This document shows positions 26,177 through 34,556 of a stretch of DNA of 64,000 nt, one piece after another. The DNA lies in contig NZ_CP104002.1 in NCBI RefSeq assembly GCF_029201565.1, positions 3,613,001 to 3,677,000 on the forward strand, in the 5' to 3' direction. Source of the DNA: Devosia sp. SD17-2. Lineage in GTDB: Bacteria; Pseudomonadota; Alphaproteobacteria; Rhizobiales; Devosiaceae. Made by a program: the position numbers and the translations under genes. The notes beneath the pieces are model-generated. The model was given only the letters and a program-made list of their open reading frames with translations, ran no database searches and was not told where the DNA came from. How positions within the stretch are numbered: the stretch's first letter is position 1; each line of letters starts with the position of its first letter.

Positions 26177-27208
26177 ATGTTGAAATCACTTTTGACTTCG
26201 CTCGGCGGCGGCATCGCCGTGATGACCCTGATGACCGGCGCCAGCCTGGCCCAGTCCGATGAGCCGTTCCGGCTGATCGTGACCCATCTTGAGGCCCCGC
26301 TGGTGCCCAATTCGGTCATGGATCTGGCTGTCGAGCTCGGCTACTTCGAGGCAGAGGGCGTCAACGTCGAGCTGGTCCGCGTGCAGCAGACCCCGTCGGC
26401 GATTGCCGCGTTGCAGTCTGGCGAAGGCGAAATGGCCAACATCGGCGTCGATGCGCTGCTGCAGGTCATCCACAATGGCGCGACCGACTTCCGCGCCGTG
26501 ACCTCGCCCAACAAATCCCTGCCCTTCCTCATCGCTTCCAAGGAAGACATCGCGACGGCGGCGGACCTCAAGGGTCGCAGCTTTGGCGTTGGTCGCGTCG
26601 GCAGCCTTGACCACTCGCTCTCGAGCAAGGTGCTCTCGAGCCTTGGCCTTTCGCTCGACGATTCCGAAGTCATCGCCATCGGCCAGCCCGACGTGCGCGG
26701 CCAGGCGCTGCTCGCCGGCCAGATCGACGCGACGACGATCTCCATCGGCGTCTGGAGCGAACTGCCCGACACCGAGGGTCTGCATGTCCTCGTTGACCAG
26801 GACGCCTATTATGAAGGCGCGCCGGTGGTGAACAAGGTCAACGCAGTCTCCGGCGATGTGCTCGCAAACCGCGCCGAAGACGTCGAGGCCGTGATCCGCG
26901 CTCTGACCAAGCTGTCGCGCGAATTTGCTGCCGATCCGCAGAAGTGGGTCGACGCTATGGCCAAGGCGCGCCCGGACGTCGAGCTCGAGACGCTGGAACT
27001 GCTCTCCAAGGCTTTCGTAGGCAGCTGGAGTGTCAACGGCGGCATGAGCGCCGAGGAACTGAACTTCACCGCCGACTGGCTCTATGACACCCCCGATTTC
27101 GAAGGCCAGGAAAAGCTGCCGCTCAACCAGTGGGTGGATTTTGCTCCTGTCGACGCCGTGCTGGCGGATATCGGTACCGAAGACGGCATGGACCCTGCTG
27201 ATCGATGA
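26177..27208 (+). CDS. Taurine/NMT1-type periplasmic binding protein
   Basis: A 343-residue exported protein; the start at 26177 follows GAGGAG and gives signal MLKSLLTSLGGG..., ending SLA-QSDEP. The core has the TauA/SsuA-like ELGYFEAEGVNVELV and VGRVGSLDHSLSSKVLSSLG segments. It belongs to the importer formed with 25378 and 27205 and overlaps the latter by 4 bp. Confidence 0.83.
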   Translation: MLKSLLTSLGGGIAVMTLMTGASLAQSDEPFRLIVTHLEAPLVPNSVMDLAVELGYFEAEGVNVELVRVQQTPSAIAALQSGEGEMANIGVDALLQVIHNGATDFRAVTSPNKSLPFLIASKEDIATAADLKGRSFGVGRVGSLDHSLSSKVLSSLGLSLDDSEVIAIGQPDVRGQALLAGQIDATTISIGVWSELPDTEGLHVLVDQDAYYEGAPVVNKVNAVSGDVLANRAEDVEAVIRALTKLSREFAADPQKWVDAMAKARPDVELETLELLSKAFVGSWSVNGGMSAEELNFTADWLYDTPDFEGQEKLPLNQWVDFAPVDAVLADIGTEDGMDPADR

Positions 27209-28062
27209 GTGACACGTCTTCCCCCGACACGCCTCGGGGCCAAACGAACATGCAGGGGCCAAAGCCCCTGCTCAGCTTCGACAAGGTCGAAAAGCGCTTC
27301 GCACGCCCCGACGGCACCGTCAGCACGGGGGTGGGTGGAGTGTCGCTGGACATTGCCGAGCAAAAGTTCGTCGCCCTGATCGGTCCCTCCGGTTGCGGGA
27401 AGACGACACTCTTGCGATTGACCAATGGCCTGATCGAGCCCGACGCGGGCTCGGTCCTTATCGACGGCAAGACGCCGCGTCCCGGCCCTGACATGGGGTT
27501 TGTGTTCCAGGCGTTTCGCCTCATTCCCTGGGCCAGTGTCCAGGAAAATGTTGAATTTGCCCTCGAGAGCCTGCCGCTGTCGAAGGCCGAGCGTGCCGAA
27601 CGCGCGCTGCACTATCTCGATCTCGTAGGCCTGTCCCGCTCGGCCAAATCCTGGCCGTCGCAGCTTTCGGGCGGCATGAAGCAGCGCGTGGCCCTCGCCC
27701 GCGCCCTCGCCAGCGAACCGCGCGTCTTGCTCATGGACGAGCCTTTTGCCAGCCTTGACGCGCAGACGCGCGAGCTGATGCAAGGCGAGCTTCTGGCCAT
27801 CTGGCGCCAGCGCATGCCCACGGTGATGTTCGTGACCCACAGCGTCGACGAAGCGCTGGTGCTGGCCGACCGCGTGGTGATCATGGGCGCCGGCAAGGTT
27901 CTGGAAACGCTTGAAGTCGATCTGCCGCGTCCGCGCCATTCCGCGCAGATGCGTTCGGACGGGCGCTTCATCGACATGCGCAATTACCTTTGGAACCGTA
28001 TCCGCGACCTGGTCCTGAGTGACCCGGCTTCGGAATTCTACGGTCGCAATCTCAGTGAATAG
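27205..28062 (+). CDS. Taurine/nitrate-type ABC transporter ATPase
   Basis: A 285-residue ATPase with Walker A GPSGCGKTT, signature LSGGMKQRVALARAL, Walker B VLLMDEPFASLD and switch histidine in FVTHSVDEA. This is the SsuB/TauB type. The ATG at 27205 overlaps the binding-protein stop; a later in-frame ATG before QGPKPLLS is an alternative start. It energises the importer encoded just upstream. Confidence 0.85.
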   Translation: MSDTSSPDTPRGQTNMQGPKPLLSFDKVEKRFARPDGTVSTGVGGVSLDIAEQKFVALIGPSGCGKTTLLRLTNGLIEPDAGSVLIDGKTPRPGPDMGFVFQAFRLIPWASVQENVEFALESLPLSKAERAERALHYLDLVGLSRSAKSWPSQLSGGMKQRVALARALASEPRVLLMDEPFASLDAQTRELMQGELLAIWRQRMPTVMFVTHSVDEALVLADRVVIMGAGKVLETLEVDLPRPRHSAQMRSDGRFIDMRNYLWNRIRDLVLSDPASEFYGRNLSE

Positions 28063-28072
28063 GAAGAACCAG

Positions 28073-28885
28073 ATGGGTAGCGTTCTGGGGCAGTTGGGCG
28101 GTGTCTACGCGATCTGGTTGCGCGAGGTGAAACGCTCGCTCCGCGACAAGGGGCAGCTCATCGGCGGCGTCAGCCGGCCGCTGCTGTGGGTGCTCATCCT
28201 CGGCATCGGGCTCAACCCTTATTTCCGCGGCGAGGTGTATGGCGAAGTGCGTTTCGTCGTGCCCTACACCTATATCCAGTTCATCTTCCCCGCGGTCGTC
28301 GTCCTCAACATCCTCTATACCTCCGTGCAGTCGGCGGTCTCGCTGATCTGGGACCGTGAGTTCGGCTTCATGCGCGAGGTGATGGTGGCCCCGATCTCCC
28401 GCAATCTTGTCCTGCTCGGCAAGGTGCTGGGCGGCGCGACCACGGCGGTGATCCATGGCTGCATGGTGCTGGCCGTGGCTCATTTCGTCGGGATCGGGTT
28501 GACCATAGAGACGATCCTCAAGGCCCTTGCCCTCATGTTCACCATGGCCTTCGGGCTGACGGCCTTCGGCATCATCATCGCCAATTATGTGCGTGGCTTT
28601 GAGGGTTTTGGCGTGTTCTCCAACGCGGTCATCCTGCCGCTCTACTTCACTGCCAGCTCGGTGTTTCCGCTCGATCCGGCACTGACCCGCGCCCAGACCC
28701 TCGTCACCTATCCGGAATGGCTGGTGGTCATCGTCGAGCACAATCCGATGACTTATGCGGTCGACGCCATGCGCGGCATCCTCATCGGGTTCAACCAATT
28801 CGATCCTACGCTGGGCTTTACCGTGGTCGGCGCAATGGCGGCGAGCCTCTTCGCGCTCGCCATGTGGGAATTCAGGAAGATCTGA
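28073..28885 (+). CDS. ABC-2 type transporter permease (PedC-like)
   Basis: A 270-residue membrane protein with six helices and the ABC-2 signature WDREFGFMREVMVAPISR. The start at 28073 lies 12 bases after AGGAAG. ABC-2 permeases of this group (the PedC type) are linked to PQQ-dependent alcohol oxidation. The likely ATPase partner is at 24414. The pair is thought to export, and the substrate is unknown. Confidence 0.85.
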   Translation: MGSVLGQLGGVYAIWLREVKRSLRDKGQLIGGVSRPLLWVLILGIGLNPYFRGEVYGEVRFVVPYTYIQFIFPAVVVLNILYTSVQSAVSLIWDREFGFMREVMVAPISRNLVLLGKVLGGATTAVIHGCMVLAVAHFVGIGLTIETILKALALMFTMAFGLTAFGIIIANYVRGFEGFGVFSNAVILPLYFTASSVFPLDPALTRAQTLVTYPEWLVVIVEHNPMTYAVDAMRGILIGFNQFDPTLGFTVVGAMAASLFALAMWEFRKI

Positions 28886-29739
28886 TGGCCCGCGACGCTG
28901 CCTCCCGCCCCGCAGACCGGAAACGCCACTGGCTGTTTGATTTCGCGCCGCTTGCCGCGTGTTTCGCGCTGCTGATCAGCCTCGGCTTCCTGCCGCCCGA
29001 CACCTCGAGCGCCGAGGTCGACGCTACTGGTCGGCTGAGCGTCTGCATGCCGTCCAATTATCCGCCACTGGTGACGGGCAATGCCGAAGCCCCAGGCTTT
29101 GAGGTGGAACTGGTCAACGAGATCGCCGATCGTCTCGGCTGGCGGCTCAACATCGTCACTAATGCCGCCATGGGCCGCGACTTCAACCCGCGCAACTGGC
29201 GCATCAACCGCGCCCAGTGCCAGATGCTGGCAGGAGGCATCGTGATGAGTGCGACGACGCAGTCGTTCCTCGATACGACGCGGCCGCATCTGCAGACCGG
29301 CTGGGCGCTGATCAGTCGGTCAGATGCAGCGCTCGCCGATATCGACGGGCAGATCGGATTTTATGCTGGCCTGACGGGTCTTGATCGCATCGGCCTTGGC
29401 CAGTATCTGCGCCAATCCGGGATCAGCCCGAAAATCGTCAACACGGCCAATGCGCTGCGTTCGGATCTTGAGCGTGGCACCATCGCTGGCGGCGTGACCG
29501 AGGGGTTGCTTGCCGCGTCCATGGCCGACGACAACGACCTCAATGTCACCCTGCTCGGCGAGCCGCTGGAGCAGTTTTCCCTCGGCCTCGGCTTCTGGAA
29601 GGGTGACGTCACACTCCAGCGCAAGGTTTCCTCGGTGCTGGACCAGATGTGGGCGGACGGGACAATCGAAACGATCGCCGAGCGCTATGGCCTAGACAGC
29701 GTCTTCCTCTGTTCCCCGAACGGCGCGTCCTGCGGCTGA
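28885..29739 (+). CDS. Second quinoprotein-associated binding protein (SBP family 3)
   Basis: A 284-residue protein with an N-terminal membrane/signal helix (residues about 18-35) and a family-3 fold: RLSVCMPSNYPPLV, GFEVELVNEIADRLGW and a C-terminal WADGTIETIAERYGL. It carries cysteines near the start of the domain and at the C-terminus (FLCSPNGASCG), as in the quinoprotein-dehydrogenase-associated group. It overlaps the permease stop as TGATG and closes the block. It is more like a canonical amino-acid-type binding protein than the one at 15451. Confidence 0.72.
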   Translation: MARDAASRPADRKRHWLFDFAPLAACFALLISLGFLPPDTSSAEVDATGRLSVCMPSNYPPLVTGNAEAPGFEVELVNEIADRLGWRLNIVTNAAMGRDFNPRNWRINRAQCQMLAGGIVMSATTQSFLDTTRPHLQTGWALISRSDAALADIDGQIGFYAGLTGLDRIGLGQYLRQSGISPKIVNTANALRSDLERGTIAGGVTEGLLAASMADDNDLNVTLLGEPLEQFSLGLGFWKGDVTLQRKVSSVLDQMWADGTIETIAERYGLDSVFLCSPNGASCG

Positions 29740-29769
29740 GCGACGTCGCCACTGCCTTTCTCTGAGCGC

Positions 29770-29797
29770 CTGACAGACTCTTTCCTGAGCCTGTCAG
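29770..29797. terminator. Hairpin between convergent genes
   Basis: CTGACAG (29770-29776) pairs with CTGTCAG (29791-29797), with a nested 3-bp CTC/GAG stem inside. It lies just past the end of the PQQ block and before the end of the convergent MarR-type gene. There is no T-run on either side, so termination is possible rather than certain. Confidence 0.4.
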
Positions 29798-29818
29798 CGC
29801 GCCGGATTATCGGCAGAA

Positions 29819-30274
29819 CTAGAAGTTCGCGTCGCCCAATGCGGAATTGATGAGGTCGAGGCAGCGCATCAGGAAATCCTGTTCCGACTGCTCAAGACCG
29901 GCAAGCAAGGCGTGCCGTACGTCTTCCGTGGCGGGTGTAACGGCGTCGAGCACCTCGGTACCCAGTCCTGTCAGGCTGAGCAGTCGCCGCCGCCGATCCT
30001 GGGGATCGATCCTCCGCTCGATCCAGCCCCGGTTGGCCAGCATGTCGACAACCATTGAATTGGTGGACCGATCGAAGAAGGCGAGCCTTGCCAGATTGAC
30101 CTGATCGATATTGGGGCGCGCGTTCAGAACGAACATCATGCCGAACTGCGTCGTGGTCATATCGTAGGGCTTGCAGGCTTCGATGAACCGGGCCGTCGAG
30201 AGCTGATGGGCCCGACGGATCAGGAAGCCGGGACGCTGTTGATTGTCGTTTGGATCTGACCCCCGGGTTGTCAT
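29819..30274 (-). CDS. MarR-family regulator on a chimeric reading frame
   Basis: The frame after the ATG at 30274 encodes about 151 residues with a MarR winged helix: TTTQFGMMFVL, the recognition region FFDRSTNSMVVDMLANRGW, and the wing RRIDPQDRRRRLLSLT. The same frame stays open upstream to 30586 through unrelated sequence and an IS-end-like segment, so the original N-terminus has been replaced. It may still make a DNA-binding protein from 30274, but no clear ribosome site precedes that ATG. Confidence 0.65.
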   Translation of the reverse strand: MTTRGSDPNDNQQRPGFLIRRAHQLSTARFIEACKPYDMTTTQFGMMFVLNARPNIDQVNLARLAFFDRSTNSMVVDMLANRGWIERRIDPQDRRRRLLSLTGLGTEVLDAVTPATEDVRHALLAGLEQSEQDFLMRCLDLINSALGDANF

Positions 30275-30300
30275 TGAGAACTGACCCGCCTGTAGATAGT
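30235..30300. repeat. IS-end-like remnant inside the MarR reading frame
   Basis: The segment has a direct/inverted motif set built on GGGTCAG: one copy before TTCTCAATGACAA and another before ATCCAAACGACAAT on the minus strand. This layout is like the multiple terminal repeats of IS21-type elements. It sits exactly where exported-protein sequence gives way to MarR sequence. Confidence 0.4.
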
Positions 30301-30586
30301 GGGTCTTGGGCACGGCTTCATAGGCATGGTCGAAACACATCACCGCAAGCTGTAAGTCCTTGAAGGCCGAGTTCGCCTCGTTGGCATCGAGCCAACCAAC
30401 GCTGCTCATGTCCCGGCCAGCGAACAGCAGTTCCTTGGACCAATCCCCGACCAATTGCAGCACAGTAATTCGAAGATTGGCGCAACCGCGTTGGTCCTGT
30501 TGGTCGTCGGCATGGACAGGAACAAACAAAGACAGAAATGCCGGGAACAGCATCACTGCCATTCCCGGCACTCGGAGGTATTTCAC
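30275..30586 (-). pseudogene. N-terminal fragment of an exported protein fused to MarR frame
   Basis: About 95 residues begin with a good signal peptide (MKYLRVPGMAVMLFPAFLS..., ending VHA-DD) and continue as a small secreted protein with two cysteines. The sequence then runs into the IS-like remnant and the MarR gene without a stop. No family is recognised. It is best read as the 5' part of a broken gene. Confidence 0.5.
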
Positions 30587-30597
30587 GATGGTCGGGA

Positions 30598-31044
30598 TTA
30601 GCTGGCCTTGCGCAGCATAAGCCCGCGTTCGGCTGCTGCTGCCGCAAGCTGGGTGTCGAGTTCACCCGTGCGCACAGCTTCGGTCAGGGTGTCGAGGATC
30701 GCAGGCAACGCCGAAAGCTCACCAACGGCGATGGCGTTCTTGTCCTTGGCGAATTCGATGGGCTTGCCCGCATAGCGAATACCGAAGAAGGTTTGACCGC
30801 TGGCATCCACGAACCAGCCAGCGCGCAGACGTTTCGGGGTTTCAACCGCAACTCGAACCCCATCCTCGTTCTTGCGCCAAACCACGTGGGTCGGAGCATA
30901 ATGCTGCCCAGCGATCTTGGCCTCGGCCATCGCCTTCTGTTCTGCCAGCGCCGCGATCACCTTGTTACGGGCGCGCTCAACGGGATCATTGCTGGCGCGA
31001 ACTGGCTGTGCAGTGGTCAACTTCAGGGTCTTCAGGATGCTCAT
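30598..31044 (-). CDS. DUF6641-like hypothetical protein
   Basis: A 148-residue soluble protein starting MSILKTLKLTTAQPVRASND, with central HVVWRKNEDG and a C-terminal alanine-rich helix ending GLMLRKAS. From memory this fits the DUF6641 family of rhizobial accessory regions, whose function is unknown. GGAGACC precedes the start at 31044. It lies just upstream of the chimeric MarR frame. Confidence 0.65.
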   Translation of the reverse strand: MSILKTLKLTTAQPVRASNDPVERARNKVIAALAEQKAMAEAKIAGQHYAPTHVVWRKNEDGVRVAVETPKRLRAGWFVDASGQTFFGIRYAGKPIEFAKDKNAIAVGELSALPAILDTLTEAVRTGELDTQLAAAAAERGLMLRKAS

Positions 31045-31419
31045 GTGGTGGTCTCCGGGATGGTTGATCTCCATTCCCGACTACAGCCGTCAGCCAAAAG
31101 AGCGACCACAATCCTTGCGGTCATCTGGTTTCTGCTACGAGTGACCGCTTCTCTATTGAACGATCGAACGCATAGACCGAAGGAGCCGATTGTGGCGGTC
31201 GCTTTCGACCCCATATCGGTCATCAACGATGACTGATGTACGCCCGAGAGCTGACATTCAGTTGAGGCACACTTCGTCGTTTGGCGGCGGTCATTGGGGG
31301 CAGTGCGAGCCTCTTGCGCGGCTGAGTGCCTCATATCACCGATACTGCTTTCCCGAGCTGGCGCTGCGTGAACGTGATAGGAATAGTGCTTGCAAAGCCT
31401 GACCTGACTCGAACCCGGA
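31045..31419. other. Intergenic region, no gene recognised
   Basis: Between the divergent DUF6641-like gene and the metal ATPase I see no convincing coding sequence, RNA or strong repeat. It must hold the promoter for the ATPase gene. Confidence 0.4.
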
Positions 31420-33306
31420 ATGACACGCCTGATGCCCCCGTCACTGCGAAGCCGCCTGAATGTTGCCCTGCTGGTCGTAGCCCTGTCAGGGCTGGTTTCA
31501 GGCTTGGGTCTGATGTGGGCCAGCAACAACGAGCTTGCCAGGATTGCGTGGTTCGTTGGCGTCGTTCCTGTCCTCGCAGCCCTTCTTGTCGAAATCGTCC
31601 GCAGTCTTGCCAAGGGCGAAGTGGGCTTGGATATCGTGGCCGCACTTTCAATGTCGGCCGCCTTGTTTTTTGGTGAGACGCTGGCGGCGGCCGTCGTTGC
31701 CCTGATGTATTCAGGCGGCACGTTCCTCGAGAGCTTTGCGGAAGGCAGAGCCCGTCGCGAAATGAGCCAGCTGCTGTCCCGCGTGCCACGGACCGCCACC
31801 CGGCACCGAGACGGCAAGCTCGAAGAGGTGCCGCTCGACGCTATCGAGCCGAGCGATCTGCTCCTGATCCGACAGGGCGACGTGGCGGCCGTGGATGGTG
31901 CTGTTGAAAGCAGCACGGCGATGTTGGATCAGTCAGCACTGACAGGCGAGTCGATGCCGGTGCGGCTTGGCCGTGGCCAGAATGTGATGAGCGGCTCGAC
32001 CAATGCAGGCGAGGCGTTCGATCTTCGGGTTACGCGACGCGCCTCGGAAAGCACTTATGCCGGGATCGTGCGGCTGGTCGAGGCGGCCCAGGCATCAAAG
32101 GCGCCGATGGCTAGACTCGCCGACCGCTATTCCCTGCTGTTCCTGCTCATCACCGTGATCCTTGCAACGCTGGCGTGGTGGTTCACCGGCGACCCCATAC
32201 GCGCCGTGGCGGTCCTTGTGGTCGCAACACCTTGCCCGTTGATCTTGGCTGTTCCGGTGGCGCTTGTGGCAGGGCTGTCGCGGGCAGCGCAGTTTGGCGC
32301 GCTGATCAAGGGCGCCAGGCCGCTTGAAGCGCTCGCCAGCATCCGGACGCTGGTATTGGACAAGACCGGCACCCTGACGGATGGACGCCCCCAGATCGTT
32401 TCGATCGATACGATTGAGAGCGTGCGCGAGGAAGAACTGCTGTTCCTGGCCGCTTCGCTTGAACAGGCGTCCAAACATCCGATGGCGCAAGCCATCGTGA
32501 CATCGGCGCGCGAGCGCGGAAGCGTCCTGCGCATTCCCGGGGAGGTTGTGGAGGTCCCGGGAGAAGGCCTTGAGGGTACGGTTGATGGCCGCAAGGTTGT
32601 GGTTGGCGGCGCAAGCTTTGTCGCGCATCGCATTGGCAGCGCCGTACCCGAAAGCCGCATTCTCGATGCTGGCGCCGCTCTTGTCGCAGTGGCAATTGAC
32701 GGAAAGCTCGCCGGACACATCACTATGGCCGATGCATTGCGCTCGGGAACGCAAGGGCTGCTGGCAGGCCTACGGCGCTTGGGCATATCCCGGATCATGC
32801 TGGCGACCGGCGATCGGCGCGCTGTGGCCGACGCCATCACGGCTGGATTGAACCTCGATGCAGTCCACGCCCAGATGACGCCTGACCAGAAAGTGCAGCT
32901 GATCCTGACCGAAAGGGAAGGCCATGCTCCTGTGATGATGGTGGGTGACGGCGTCAATGATGCGCCGGCGCTGGCCGCGGCGGATGTCGGGGTGGCGATG
33001 GGCGCGCGTGGCGCTGCCGCCTCTGCAGAGGCAGCCGATGTCGTCCTGCTGGTCGATCACCTCGATCGCCTGCTGCCCGGGATCGAAATAGCGCAAGGCG
33101 CGCGGCGGATTGCGCTGCAGAGCGTTGCTGTCGGCATCGGCCTGTCGGTCGCAGGCATGATCGCTGCGGCGCTTGGCTACCTGACGCCAGTCCAGGGGGC
33201 GCTGCTGCAGGAGGCCATAGACGTCGCCGTCATTCTCAATGCCCTGCGAGCGTTGCGGATCAAACCACATGCGCTTCCCACGCCAGATATTGCTACCGCG
33301 TCCTAG
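31420..33306 (+). CDS. P1B-type heavy-metal-transporting ATPase
   Basis: A 628-residue P-type ATPase: actuator TGES, a membrane metal site reading TPCP rather than CPC, phosphorylation motif DKTGTLT (about residue 313), and hinge GDGVNDAP. There is no N-terminal heavy-metal-associated domain and no CxxC. TPC in the sixth helix marks a P1B subgroup that includes Ni/Fe exporters of rhizobia, but the C-terminal hemerythrin domain of those is absent. The exported metal is uncertain. Confidence 0.85.
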   Translation: MTRLMPPSLRSRLNVALLVVALSGLVSGLGLMWASNNELARIAWFVGVVPVLAALLVEIVRSLAKGEVGLDIVAALSMSAALFFGETLAAAVVALMYSGGTFLESFAEGRARREMSQLLSRVPRTATRHRDGKLEEVPLDAIEPSDLLLIRQGDVAAVDGAVESSTAMLDQSALTGESMPVRLGRGQNVMSGSTNAGEAFDLRVTRRASESTYAGIVRLVEAAQASKAPMARLADRYSLLFLLITVILATLAWWFTGDPIRAVAVLVVATPCPLILAVPVALVAGLSRAAQFGALIKGARPLEALASIRTLVLDKTGTLTDGRPQIVSIDTIESVREEELLFLAASLEQASKHPMAQAIVTSARERGSVLRIPGEVVEVPGEGLEGTVDGRKVVVGGASFVAHRIGSAVPESRILDAGAALVAVAIDGKLAGHITMADALRSGTQGLLAGLRRLGISRIMLATGDRRAVADAITAGLNLDAVHAQMTPDQKVQLILTEREGHAPVMMVGDGVNDAPALAAADVGVAMGARGAAASAEAADVVLLVDHLDRLLPGIEIAQGARRIALQSVAVGIGLSVAGMIAAALGYLTPVQGALLQEAIDVAVILNALRALRIKPHALPTPDIATAS

Positions 33307-33394
33307 GAGGATAGTGATGAGCCGCTTTTCGCATCCTGAAGTCCACAGCATGTGTCGGATCTTCGGGGTTAGCGCCGGATAGCGCGGAGGTCGG

Positions 33395-33408
33395 TTGATC
33401 TCGATCAA
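33395..33408. promoter_or_regulatory. FNR/FixK-type box
   Basis: TTGATCTCGATCAA is an exact match to the TTGAT-N4-ATCAA consensus of FNR, FixK and Anr regulators. It lies about 50 bases before the SDR start. Control of the SDR and cytochrome pair by oxygen limitation is the natural reading. Confidence 0.75.
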
Positions 33409-33456
33409 CGCGTGACGGTTGAACAGGCGTAGACTGAGGCCTAAACGGAGGTGGTC

Positions 33457-34212
33457 ATGCGTATACAGGACAAGGTTGCGGTCGTCACGGGAGCTGGCTC
33501 AGGCATCGGTTTGGCCATTGCCCGCCGGTTCGTGGCGGAAGGGGCAAAGGTTGTTGCCCTAGACTGGCATGCCGACGCCATCGCGGCGGCAGTGAGCGAC
33601 ATCGGAGGCGCCATCATTGGCATGACGGGTGATGTGTCCAAGGAGGCAGACTGCGTTGCGATGATCGATCGTGCAGCAGCCGAATTTGGGCGCATCGACA
33701 TTCTGGTCAACAATGCCGGCGTGATGGACCTGTTCCAGTCCGTTGCCGACGTCGACAACGCGACATGGCGCCGCTGCATGGCGATCAATGTCGACGGGCC
33801 TATGTATGCCATGCGACGAGCGGTTCCGCTGATGCTGGAACTGGGAGGCGGCTCAATCGTCAATATCGCATCCGTGGCCGCTACAGGTGGCGGCGCAGCG
33901 GGCGCGGCTTATACCGCCTCCAAGCACGCGCTTATCGGCCTGACCAAGAGTACAGCGTTTCAATATGCTAAGCTTGGACTGCGCTGCAATGCGCTGGCAG
34001 TGGGCGGCGTCAGCACCAACATCATGGATAGCGTCGAGGGGCACGCGCTCGACCAGGCTGGGCTCGGGCGATTGGGTGCTTATCAGGCCAGCAATCCGGG
34101 TATGCTTGAACCGGCCGACATCGCCAATGCCGTTCTGTTTCTCGCCTCCGACGAGGCCCGTCACCTCAATGGCGCGGTGCTGCCGGTGGATATGGGCTGG
34201 AGCGCGGCATGA
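33457..34212 (+). CDS. Short-chain dehydrogenase/reductase (SDR)
   Basis: A 251-residue classical SDR: NAD-binding TGAGSGIG (residues about 11-18), VNNAG, catalytic serine near IASVAA, YTASKHA for the Tyr-Lys pair, and a C-terminal cofactor/substrate region ending PVDMGWSAA. An acidic residue after strand 2 (LDWHA) suggests NAD(H). CGGAGG precedes ATG 33457. The gene overlaps the cytochrome c gene by 4 bp and follows an FNR/FixK box. Confidence 0.86.
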   Translation: MRIQDKVAVVTGAGSGIGLAIARRFVAEGAKVVALDWHADAIAAAVSDIGGAIIGMTGDVSKEADCVAMIDRAAAEFGRIDILVNNAGVMDLFQSVADVDNATWRRCMAINVDGPMYAMRRAVPLMLELGGGSIVNIASVAATGGGAAGAAYTASKHALIGLTKSTAFQYAKLGLRCNALAVGGVSTNIMDSVEGHALDQAGLGRLGAYQASNPGMLEPADIANAVLFLASDEARHLNGAVLPVDMGWSAA

Positions 34213-34556
34213 CCGATAGAGGACGTGCGACTACCGACACCGCACTGCGTGTTTTTGTCCCGCTTTGGCTGTTCTTTGCCGGTTGCGTCGTCGCACAGGC
34301 ATTCGATCGAGTTGAAGACGGCCGGGCGTTGGTGACGATGTACTGTGCCGATTGTCATGCGATCGGAACCAATGGCGAAAGCCCCCTGAATATCGCGCCA
34401 CGGTTTCGTGACCTTCATCTGCGCTACGACGTGGAGTTCCTGAGCGAAGCGCTTGTCGAAGGGATCGTTACAGCCCATCCCGAAATGCCGCAGTTCGAGT
34501 TTGACCCTGACCAGGCTGCAGCTATCGTTGCTTACCTCAAGACATTGGAGCCTTGA
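34209..34556 (+). CDS. Small exported c-type cytochrome
   Basis: A 115-residue protein with an N-terminal signal/anchor helix (PLWLFFAGCVVAQAF) and one haem site, CADCH, in a MYCADCHAIG context. A methionine in HPEMPQFEF is the likely axial ligand, and the C-terminus reads AIVAYLKTLEP, typical of class I cytochromes. It is translationally coupled to the SDR gene. Confidence 0.82.
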   Translation: MTDRGRATTDTALRVFVPLWLFFAGCVVAQAFDRVEDGRALVTMYCADCHAIGTNGESPLNIAPRFRDLHLRYDVEFLSEALVEGIVTAHPEMPQFEFDPDQAAAIVAYLKTLEP

